From assembly GCA_963820375.1 (NCBI GenBank), contig CAWFZX010000028.1, forward strand, positions 76,723 to 140,722: 64,000 nucleotides of DNA, written 5' to 3'. Numbering within the stretch: the stretch's first letter is position 1; each line of letters starts with the position of its first letter. Positions 52,173 to 59,684 of the stretch are shown piece by piece. Below the pieces are notes generated by a model. It saw nothing but the letters and a program-made list of their open reading frames with translations, was not told where the DNA came from and did no database searches. Made by a program: the position numbers and the translations under genes. This stretch comes from AWTP1-13 sp963820375 (lineage in GTDB: Bacteria; Pseudomonadota; Alphaproteobacteria; Rhizobiales; Hyphomicrobiaceae).

Positions 52173-54542
52173 ATGTGCCGGGGTCGTGATGCGCCGGCCG
52201 GGACGCCCGGTCGATCTGCTGCCCGCGACCCTTGCAGTCGCGAGCTTGGCAAGCGCGTCGCCGGCCTGACCTTGGTCGGCGTTCTCCTGATTGCCGGTGG
52301 CCAGGGTGTCGCCGGCCACCAGGTCGGCCACTATCCCTCCTACTACCCCGACGAGATCCGCATTGACGTCATCGATCCCGCGGCCGCCGCCAAGGGCCTC
52401 AGCGACGAGACGCTCCACGCCTATGTCGGAGCCGCCCCGGCCTTCACCGGTCCGCCGCCCGAGCACGTGAAGTCGGTGAAATCGCTGGGCTCGTTTCTCG
52501 TCCTGTCGTTCAACACGACCTCGCCGCATTACGCTTCCGCCGCCGCTCGCTGCGCCGCCGCCGCGGGTGTCCTGGCAGATCTCAGCAAGAAGACGGCGGC
52601 CAATTTCGTTTTCCATCCCTATCCGGTGACACCCTATCACGCCGATTACCTGCACCACTTGGATCTGCTTGAAGCGGCGAACGCTGCCGTCGGCGGTGGC
52701 GAGCGCAAAGCGGTTGAGGTTGGCGCCAGGGACAAGCTCGCCGAGGCGGTGGTCCAGACTGCGGCTGGCGCTAACGGCGGCGATGTGATGCTCGAGGCAG
52801 TGCCGGTCGAGGCTGTGATGGCCGGCGCGGGCGCCCAGACTGACGGTTGGCCGCCCCCGCCCTGGGTACGGGAAGGCTGGTTCCATGCCCACCGGCTGCT
52901 GGCGTCCGCCTTGGATGCCGGCGAGCGCGAGACGGTCGATCGGGCCTACGCGCAACTGGTCCGCGGTGAAGCGCGCAGCTTTGCAGAACACACCGAGCTC
53001 GAGCGGCAGCTCGTGAGCGCACTTACCAAGCCTTGCCGCCACCTGGTGGTCGGGTATGCGGTAAGGGACGAATACTTCGAGGACAAGTATCCCGAGGGTG
53101 TCGAAAACATCGCCTACGACGCGCTGAGCGGACTGAACTCCGCCGTCTTCATTCGCACGGTAAAGTTGAAGGACTACCCCTGGAACGGCAAGCTGCGCCT
53201 GGGTGTGCGTGACCGGGCGGAGGACGCCTGGAACCCAGTTGCCGGTTTCACCGACGCGACCGGTCGACTGATTTGGTCCGCGATCGGCGATCCAGCCATG
53301 ATCCCGTTTCCGTTCAACGCGAGCTGGATGCCCAACCGTGTGCAGGCAGACGTCACCAGGGTGGTGGGCCAGTCCGGCGGCATGAAAGTGCCGGCCGACG
53401 CCTTATACCCGCAGGGGACTGGCAACGCTTTTCTGCAGCCTGTCGGCGAGCGCGCGTTCGCCTCCGCAAAGGTGGTTTATGACGTTGTCGCCTCACCCTT
53501 CGAGGACGGCAGCGAAATGGCCGTGGCCGATTTGCTCTATCCGTATGTCTTCGCCCGCCGCTGGGGCTTAAAGGCCGGCACAGACCCGCACGAGCCGCAC
53601 CTGGCGGCGCTAGCGGCAACGATTGAGGAGCGGTTGGTCGGGCTCAAGCATGTGCGTACCGACAAGACGACCCACGCCATTGCCGAGGGCCTGAGCATCG
53701 AGGCGAAGACGCCGGTGCTCGAGATTTTTCTCAAGGACGCCCCCGGCGACGAACGGCAGGTGGCGGCGCTGGCGCCACCCTGGAGCACGGTACCCTGGCA
53801 CCTGCTGGTCGTGATGGAGGAAGCGGTAGCGCGGGGTTATGCGGCCTTTTCCAGGGAGGAGGCGGCAAGGCGCCGGGTTGCGTGGATGGATCTTGTGCGC
53901 GATCGAGACCTGCGCGCGAGGTTGCTGGCGCTGATCGCCAACTTCGAGCGCGAAAGCTATTGCCCCCAGCCGCTCAAGAATTTCGTGACCGCCGATGAGG
54001 CCCAGGCGCGCTGGCGCGCACTCAGGACCTTCGCGGAAACGAACCGGCATCTGCTGGTCACCAACGGTCCCTACCGGCTGAAGGAGTGGACGCCGCAGAC
54101 GGTCGTTCTCGAGGCCGTTCGTGAGATGACCTATCCATTGGGCTTCGGCACCTTCGATCGCTTCGTCAATCCGCCGCGGGCGGTGATCGCAGCGGTGGCG
54201 CGAGAGGCCGACGAGATCAGGGTCCGCGCTGATGCCGAAATGCTCCTGAAAGCGGGGCGGACATACCGGCTCGAAAAGGAACCGCTACGGCAGCAGACGA
54301 CGCGCGGGGTCCAGGGACTACTCGTTGTGTCGCGCTATCTTCTGATCGGACCCGATGGCAAGGTGGTGAAAGTCGACAAGATGCAATGGAAAGAGGACGG
54401 GCAATTTGTCATCAAACTTCCCGACAGCCTGACACCGGGCCAGTATACGGTGATCCTCGGTATTTTTTTGGACGGCAATGCGCTTGAGCCGTCGGCCAAG
54501 GTGCTCCGCGTCCGCGTCGGAGCGGCGGGTGCCCCAGGTTAA
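52173..54542 (+). CDS. Protein A: unrecognised N-domain fused to a family-5 binding-protein-like C-domain
   Basis: A 789-residue exported protein between livK and livH. After a signal-like segment (GKRVAGLTLVGVLLIAGG) the N-domain (about 45-410) matches protein B, with shared blocks YPSYYP, HPYPVTP, REGWFHAHRLL, FIRTVKLKDYPWNG and AWNPVAGFTD. The C-domain (about 430-789) matches the tail of protein C. It carries FEDGSEMAVADLLYPYVFA and TNGPYRLKEWT, which look like the HDGTPxTAEDV and GTGPYxL blocks of oligopeptide-type binding proteins. I chose ATG 52173, since the GTG at 52128 lies inside a hairpin stem. I do not know a named family for the whole protein. Confidence 0.75.
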   Translation: MCRGRDAPAGTPGRSAARDPCSRELGKRVAGLTLVGVLLIAGGQGVAGHQVGHYPSYYPDEIRIDVIDPAAAAKGLSDETLHAYVGAAPAFTGPPPEHVKSVKSLGSFLVLSFNTTSPHYASAAARCAAAAGVLADLSKKTAANFVFHPYPVTPYHADYLHHLDLLEAANAAVGGGERKAVEVGARDKLAEAVVQTAAGANGGDVMLEAVPVEAVMAGAGAQTDGWPPPPWVREGWFHAHRLLASALDAGERETVDRAYAQLVRGEARSFAEHTELERQLVSALTKPCRHLVVGYAVRDEYFEDKYPEGVENIAYDALSGLNSAVFIRTVKLKDYPWNGKLRLGVRDRAEDAWNPVAGFTDATGRLIWSAIGDPAMIPFPFNASWMPNRVQADVTRVVGQSGGMKVPADALYPQGTGNAFLQPVGERAFASAKVVYDVVASPFEDGSEMAVADLLYPYVFARRWGLKAGTDPHEPHLAALAATIEERLVGLKHVRTDKTTHAIAEGLSIEAKTPVLEIFLKDAPGDERQVAALAPPWSTVPWHLLVVMEEAVARGYAAFSREEAARRRVAWMDLVRDRDLRARLLALIANFERESYCPQPLKNFVTADEAQARWRALRTFAETNRHLLVTNGPYRLKEWTPQTVVLEAVREMTYPLGFGTFDRFVNPPRAVIAAVAREADEIRVRADAEMLLKAGRTYRLEKEPLRQQTTRGVQGLLVVSRYLLIGPDGKVVKVDKMQWKEDGQFVIKLPDSLTPGQYTVILGIFLDGNALEPSAKVLRVRVGAAGAPG

Positions 54543-54581
54543 GCGCAACGTGTTGGTGGTGAGCCCAATAGACGGTTGGAA

Positions 54582-55472
54582 ATGGACACCTTAGTCATTC
54601 AAACTTTGAACTCCGTTTTTTACGCGGCCGTTCTGTTCCTCATCGCCGCTGGCCTGAGCCTAATTTACGGCGTCATGCGCATCGTCAATCTGGCGCATGG
54701 CACGCTTTATGCGCTCGGGGCCTACGTCTCCGCCTGGGCTGTCGGCACCGTGTTCGGCGCCACGGCGGCCGGCAACTTGGTTCTGGCCGGGCAGCTGCTG
54801 CTGTTGCCACTGGGTGCACTTGCGATCGCGGCGGTGGGTGCGGTCATCGAGCCGACGCTGCTGCGCCCACTCTATCGGCGACCCGAGGAGTACGTCCTGC
54901 TCATCACCTTCGGCCTGTTGATGATTCTCGAGGACGTCATGAAGCTGCTGTTCGGTGGCACACCGCTCAGCGCCGGCTCGATCATGGACAGCATGGGCAG
55001 CGTCCGCATCGGTTCGCTGCTCTACCCCTCCTATAACCTGGTGGTGATCGCTGTCGGCATCATGGCTGCGATCGGCCTCTGGTGGTTTATCTACCGCACC
55101 CGGTTCGGCATCATCCTGCGTGCCACATCGCAAGACCGGCGCATGGCCTCCGCCCTCGGACTCAACGTCGGACGCGTCTACGTGCAGGCCTTTGCCATCG
55201 GCTGCTTCATGGCGGGGCTGGGCGGCGCCGTCATCGTGCCGGCTCAGGCCGCCGTCCTCGGTATGGGCGTCGATGCGCTCATCTTGGCATTTGTGGTCAT
55301 CGTGATCGGCGGCCTCGGGAGCCTGGAGGGCGCTTTGGTGGGCGCCCTGATTGTTGGCTTCGTGCGCACGGCGGGTATTCAGTTTTTTGCCGAGATCGAA
55401 CTCGCCGTGCTCTACTTGATCGCGGTAGCGGTGCTGCTGGTGCGCCCGACCGGCCTGTTCGGGAAGGCGTGA
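54582..55472 (+). CDS. Branched-chain-type ABC transporter permease LivH
   Basis: A 296-residue permease with about eight helices. It starts at the family's usual place (LNSVFYAAVLFLIAAGLSLIYGVMRIVNLAHG) and carries GIILRATSQDRRMASALG, the LivH-type coupling segment. The ATG at 54582 is preferred to the TTG at 54576. It forms the channel with LivM. Confidence 0.92.
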   Translation: MDTLVIQTLNSVFYAAVLFLIAAGLSLIYGVMRIVNLAHGTLYALGAYVSAWAVGTVFGATAAGNLVLAGQLLLLPLGALAIAAVGAVIEPTLLRPLYRRPEEYVLLITFGLLMILEDVMKLLFGGTPLSAGSIMDSMGSVRIGSLLYPSYNLVVIAVGIMAAIGLWWFIYRTRFGIILRATSQDRRMASALGLNVGRVYVQAFAIGCFMAGLGGAVIVPAQAAVLGMGVDALILAFVVIVIGGLGSLEGALVGALIVGFVRTAGIQFFAEIELAVLYLIAVAVLLVRPTGLFGKA

Positions 55473-55475
55473 GAC

Positions 55476-56471
55476 ATGCCACCCGCCCGCACTGGTCCCT
55501 CTCTGCTTATGCTGCTGGTCGTTGCGGTGCCCGTGATCGCGGCGCTGGCAGTGCTGCCGCGGCTGGTCGATCTTTATCAGACCGAGCTGCTTATTTACGG
55601 GCTTACCTTCGCTATCGCTGGGCTCGGCTTCAATCTGCTGCTTGGCTACACGGGCCTATTGTCATTTGGGCATTCCGCCTACTTCGGCACGGGTGCTTAC
55701 ACGGTCGCGTTCATCGTGCGCGACCTGCACGTGCAGTCAATGGAGTTGTGTATCCTAGGCGGACTCCTGAGCACGCTCGTCATCTCGGCGGCGTTCGGCT
55801 ACGTCTGCGTCCGGCACACCCGCATTTTCTTCGGCATCCTGACGCTTGCCCTGAGCCAGGTGCTGTGGAGCCTTGCCTTCAAGTTCTTCTGGGTGACCGG
55901 CGGTACCGATGGCATCCGCGTGGCGCGCACTGGCGTCACCCTGCTCGGTGGACTGATCGACTTCAAGGGCTCTGGCTCCTACCAAAAATTCGTCTATGCC
56001 TACTATTACTACGTCCTTGGACTGTTCGTGCTGGCGACGGCGATCATGTGGGTGATCGTGCACTCACCGTTCGGTAAGGCGCTGCAGGCCATCCGCGACA
56101 ACGAGATCCGTGCCTCCTTCGTTGGTATCCGCGTACGCCGCTATCGCTGGCTGGCCTTCGTCATCTCGGGTTGCTTCACTGGTCTTGCCGGCGTGCTGTG
56201 GGTGCCGCTCAACGGCCTCACCACGCCCGAAATTCTGTATTGGCCATTCTCCGGCGAGATCGTCTTCATGACCGTGCTCGGTGGCTTTCGCACCTTCGCC
56301 GGCCCGATCGTTGGCGCCATAGCCTTCAACTATCTGAAGGTGTATGCGGTGGCGAGCTCGCAATACTGGCAGATGGTGCTCGGTTGCGTGTTGGTCGTCC
56401 TGGTGATGCTGCTGCCGACCGGCATCGTCGGCACCCTGGCGCGGCTGGCCGCTAAGCTCAGGAGGGGTTGA
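55476..56471 (+). CDS. Branched-chain-type ABC transporter permease LivM
   Basis: A 331-residue permease with about ten helices. Family blocks are LNLLLGYTGLLSFGHSAYFG and GKALQAIRDNEIRASFVGIR, the latter being the coupling loop to the ATPases. It begins three bases after the livH stop with a GGGAAGG site, and its stop precedes the livG start by one base. Confidence 0.93.
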   Translation: MPPARTGPSLLMLLVVAVPVIAALAVLPRLVDLYQTELLIYGLTFAIAGLGFNLLLGYTGLLSFGHSAYFGTGAYTVAFIVRDLHVQSMELCILGGLLSTLVISAAFGYVCVRHTRIFFGILTLALSQVLWSLAFKFFWVTGGTDGIRVARTGVTLLGGLIDFKGSGSYQKFVYAYYYYVLGLFVLATAIMWVIVHSPFGKALQAIRDNEIRASFVGIRVRRYRWLAFVISGCFTGLAGVLWVPLNGLTTPEILYWPFSGEIVFMTVLGGFRTFAGPIVGAIAFNYLKVYAVASSQYWQMVLGCVLVVLVMLLPTGIVGTLARLAAKLRRG

Positions 56472-56472
56472 A

Positions 56473-57246
56473 GTGGCTCTCCTGCAGACCATCGACCTCA
56501 AGCGCTATTTCGGCGAGACGCGGGCCGTCGACAACGTCAACCTCTCCATCGAGGAGCGTGAGTTCGTCTCGCTGGTGGGACCTAACGGCGCCGGCAAGAC
56601 CTCGCTCATCAATGTGATCAGCGCACTGCTTCAGGCCGAGTCTGGCAAGATTATCTTCAAGGGTGAGGACATCACGCGTCTCTCCGTGACCGAACGCGTC
56701 AAGGCCGGAATTGCCCGCAGCTTCCAGCTTGTCAACGTCTTCGACGATCTCACCACCTTCGATAACGTGGCGCTGGCGATCTTCTCGCGCGAGGGCAAGA
56801 CCGCGCATCTGGGTACGCTCGCTCACCTCGATCATGCCGTCGCCGATGAGGCCGATAGGATCCTCAACCAATTCGGCCTGGCAGTGAAGCGCAGCGACAA
56901 TGCCCGCGACCTCGCCCAAGGCGAACGCAAGCTGCTCGATGTCGCGCTCGCCTATGCCCTAAAGCCAAAGCTGCTGTTCCTGGACGAGCCGACCAGCGGA
57001 GTGTCGACCCGCGACAAGGCTCAGATCATGGACACCATCGCTTCGGTCGTGCGCGGCGAAGGCATCACGGCGGTAATCGTGGAGCACGACATGGATGTCG
57101 TGTTCAAGTATTCCGACCGCATCGTCGTCATGGCCCAAGGCGCCATCCTCGCCCAGGGCACTCCCGACCAGATCCGCAAGAACGAGCAGGTCGCCATGGT
57201 GCTGCTGGGGTCGTCAGGCCCCGACTCGTTCACACGAAAGGATTGA
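56473..57246 (+). CDS. Branched-chain-type ABC transporter ATPase LivG
   Basis: A 257-residue ATPase. Walker A is GPNGAGKTS, Walker B LLFLDEPTSGVS, and the signature is LAQGERK rather than LSGGQ, a change tolerated in LivG-like proteins. The N-terminal DLKRYFGETRAVDNVNL is family-like. The GTG start follows AGGAGGGG by five bases. Confidence 0.92.
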   Translation: MALLQTIDLKRYFGETRAVDNVNLSIEEREFVSLVGPNGAGKTSLINVISALLQAESGKIIFKGEDITRLSVTERVKAGIARSFQLVNVFDDLTTFDNVALAIFSREGKTAHLGTLAHLDHAVADEADRILNQFGLAVKRSDNARDLAQGERKLLDVALAYALKPKLLFLDEPTSGVSTRDKAQIMDTIASVVRGEGITAVIVEHDMDVVFKYSDRIVVMAQGAILAQGTPDQIRKNEQVAMVLLGSSGPDSFTRKD

Positions 57247-57251
57247 GTCAG

Positions 57252-57968
57252 GTGCTTGATGTCAAGGCAATCGATACTTTTCGTGGCCCGGCCCACATTT
57301 TACACGGCGTGTCGCTCAGCGTCGGCGCGCAGGAGGTCGTCTGCCTGGTGGGGCGCAACGGCGCTGGCAAGACCACGACCATCGAGAGCATTATGGGTTT
57401 CCTGCCCCTGCGCGCCGGCGAGATCATCTTTGCCGGTGAGAACCTCAACCGGCTGCCGCCGCATCAGCGGGCGCGGCGGGGGATTGGCTATTCGCCGGAG
57501 GACTGCGGCGTGTTTCCCGAGCTGTCCGTGGGTGAGAACTTAATGATCGGCCGCTGGCTCGGCGAGGAAATCGTCCGCGAGCGCGCAGGCGCGTATGTCG
57601 ATCCGCAGGAGCAGGCATTCGGGGTGTTCCCGGAGGTCAAGGACCTGCTCGCACGCCAGGGTCTGCACCTCTCGGGCGGGCAGCGCAAGATGGTGGCAGT
57701 GGCGCGTGCCATGATGCTGTCGCCCTCGCTGCTGCTGCTCGATGAGGCATTCGAGGGTCTGGCGCCAGTGGTGGTCAATCGCTTCACGGAAGCCGTCATG
57801 AAGATCAAGGCGCTGGGCGTGTCGATCCTGATGGCCGAATCGCATCTGGCGGCGGCGACCCGGATCGGCGATCGGCTCTATGCCATCGATCGAGGCGAGA
57901 TCATCTTCCAGGGTGCCCCGAAGGACGCTCTGGCCGACGAGCGGGTGATGAAGGCCTTGCGTGGCTAA
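57252..57968 (+). CDS. Branched-chain-type ABC transporter ATPase LivF
   Basis: A 238-residue ATPase. Walker A is GRNGAGKTT, the signature LSGGQRK and Walker B LLLLDEAFEGLAP. I chose GTG 57252, with AAAGGA nine bases upstream, over TTG 57243, which touches the ribosome site. It completes the importer with LivK, H, M and G. Confidence 0.92.
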   Translation: MLDVKAIDTFRGPAHILHGVSLSVGAQEVVCLVGRNGAGKTTTIESIMGFLPLRAGEIIFAGENLNRLPPHQRARRGIGYSPEDCGVFPELSVGENLMIGRWLGEEIVRERAGAYVDPQEQAFGVFPEVKDLLARQGLHLSGGQRKMVAVARAMMLSPSLLLLDEAFEGLAPVVVNRFTEAVMKIKALGVSILMAESHLAAATRIGDRLYAIDRGEIIFQGAPKDALADERVMKALRG

Positions 57969-57998
57969 GGGTCGGCGGCCGCCGTATCGGAGTTGGCG

Positions 57999-59135
57999 AT
58001 GAAGCTGCGTCGGGCGCTCATTGTGGCAGCGACCGTCTTGTCGATGGCGGCGGTGGCGCGCAGCGGCCACGAGCAATCGGTCTATCCCTCCTATTATCCC
58101 CACGAGATCGAAGTTAAAGCGCTGGCGCCGGGGCCGGCGGCTGAACTTTTGCGCGCGGGAAAGCTGCACGCATACCTTGGTGATGTGCCGCCCTTGGCGG
58201 CCGGCGATGGCGCCGCAACCGTAGAGTCGCTTGGGGCCTTCCTCGTCGTCCGCCTCAATGCAAACTCGCCGCGCGCTGGCGACGAGCCAACAGCCTGCGC
58301 CACTGCGGCAGCCCTGGTGCGCGACATGGCCCAGAGGGGTAACGGGTTTGTGGTCCACCCCTATCCCGTGACGCCCTGGCACGGCGACTATTTCGATCAC
58401 GCCGACCTCGCCGAGGCGGCGCGGCAGCAGCTGCTGGCGAGCGATGCAACCTTGGGCCCGGGTGATCTCAAGGTGCGGGCGATCGGCGCACGCGCGCGAG
58501 ATCTCACACGTCCGGAATGGCTGAGCGAGGGCGAGCCATGGGATGCCGCCGTGGAAGAGGTGAGCGCCGCGGAGCTTGTGGCTCGTGAGACGACCATGCT
58601 CAACGGCTGGCTGGGACCGCGCTGGGTCCGATCGGGCTGGTTCCACGCCTATCGGCTGCTCGGCCCCTTAATCACCGACGCAACGCGGGCGTCACTCGTC
58701 GCGGCAAATGCCGCGCGTCTGCAAGAGGTTGCCTATACCGGTGCCGTGGAGCGGATCAACCTCGAACGAGAGCTCTTGCACGCCCTGCTCTCCGGCTGCC
58801 GTGCCCTAGTGGCTGGCTACACCGTGAAGCGTGAACAATTCAACGCCTCGTTCTCGGCCGGCATCGAAAACATCAGCTTCGATGCGCTGGAGGGATTTAA
58901 CTCGCCCATGTTTCTGCGCACCGTGAAGCTCAAGGACTTTCCCTGGAACGGGTGGCTGCAGCTCGGGCTCCAGCCGCCCCCGAGCGCCGCCTGGAACCCC
59001 GTCGGCGGCTTCACCGACCCGTTCGGCCGCCTCATGTGGTTCGCTGTGGCCGACCCGGCGCTGATACCCATGCCCTACGATCAGGTTTGGATCCTCAACC
59101 GCTTCTCCGACGTCGAGGCCTCGCCACCGCGATGA
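57999..59135 (+). CDS. Protein B: stand-alone copy of the unrecognised N-domain of protein A
   Basis: A 378-residue exported protein with a signal peptide (MKLRRALIVAATVLSMAAVA). The mature part lines up along its whole length with the first half of protein A: VYPSYYPHEIEV, HPYPVTPWHGDY, RSGWFHAYRLL, FLRTVKLKDFPWNG, AWNPVGGFTDPFGRLMW and DPALIPMPYDQ. It ends where A continues into its C-domain. Aromatic, Pro and His residues are prominent among the shared positions and may form a ligand site. GGAG lies six bases before the ATG. Its stop overlaps the next ATG (ATGA). Function unknown. Confidence 0.78.
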   Translation: MKLRRALIVAATVLSMAAVARSGHEQSVYPSYYPHEIEVKALAPGPAAELLRAGKLHAYLGDVPPLAAGDGAATVESLGAFLVVRLNANSPRAGDEPTACATAAALVRDMAQRGNGFVVHPYPVTPWHGDYFDHADLAEAARQQLLASDATLGPGDLKVRAIGARARDLTRPEWLSEGEPWDAAVEEVSAAELVARETTMLNGWLGPRWVRSGWFHAYRLLGPLITDATRASLVAANAARLQEVAYTGAVERINLERELLHALLSGCRALVAGYTVKREQFNASFSAGIENISFDALEGFNSPMFLRTVKLKDFPWNGWLQLGLQPPPSAAWNPVGGFTDPFGRLMWFAVADPALIPMPYDQVWILNRFSDVEASPPR

Positions 59136-59684
59136 TAATGGCTCGGCAAAAAAAGCGACCCCGGATCGGCACGCCTCCCCGTCGCGACCAGAACTCTCTT
59201 GCCCCTTGCGGGGAGCGGTCGGGAGTGGGGGCCAAGGTTGACCTTAGCGCTCGGCTGCGGCGCACCCCAGCCCTCAGCCCTCGCCGCCCAGGCAAGGGAA
59301 ATCGTCCACGCGGCATCGGCAGCGTGTTATTCGCCGTTGTCACACTAGCGATGCTAACCCTCGCCAGCATGGCCGTCGCGCAGACGGCACAGGTTGCCTT
59401 CGATCTCAGTATCGAGAGGGGCCGCGTGGCTGCGAACATGCGACTGATCCGCGTGCGCCAGGGCGATGCTGTGAAGCTGCGTTGGACGACGGATCGAGCG
59501 ATCATCCTGCACCTGCACGGTTATGACATCGAAGCCAAGGTCGAGCCGGGTGCGGTCAGCGGAAATGGCCTTCACGGCACGCGCTACTGGGCGGTTCCCC
59601 ATCGAGGAGCACAGGCCGAATGCCAAGGGCGGACATTCGCATGCTGAGGCGCCACTTGTCCGCATCGAGGTCTATCCGCGCTAG
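59132..59684 (+). pseudogene. Cupredoxin-like secreted protein, frameshifted
   Basis: From the ATG at 59132 (overlapping the protein B stop), or from an alternative GTG at 59324, the frame gives a signal peptide (LFAVVTLAMLTLASMAVA) and a beta-sandwich start (VAFDLSIERGRVA ... IILHLHGYDIEAKVEPGA). Near 59560 the homology leaves this frame. The frame one base on reads EMAFTARATGRFPIEEHRP and ends HAEAPLVRIEVYPR at 59684, the natural end of such a domain. One extra base in GTCAGCGGAAATG explains this. No Cys ligand is seen, so it is not a classical blue copper protein. Without the repair the frame runs to 59647 with a nonsense tail. Confidence 0.7.
59201..59298. repeat. Imperfect REP-like palindrome
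   Basis: CCCCTTGCGGGGAGCGGTCG on the left (from 59202) faces CCCTCGCCGCCCAGGCAAGGG-type sequence on the right (to 59298). Between them is the small perfect palindrome AAGGTTGACCTT (59234-59245). It resembles the palindromic elements that are scattered through rhizobial genomes. It lies in the spacer or N-terminal extension of the cupredoxin-like gene. Confidence 0.5.

Noticed and set aside
52193..52280. Alternative signal peptide in another frame before protein A (starts MRRPGRPVDLL)
   Set aside because: It stops or leaves the frame of the mature protein; the in-frame segment GKRVAGLTLVGVLLIAGG aligns with the signal of protein B.
52023..53042. Minus-strand 339-codon frame inside protein A
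   Set aside because: The plus strand matches protein B block by block, so the minus frame is a shadow.
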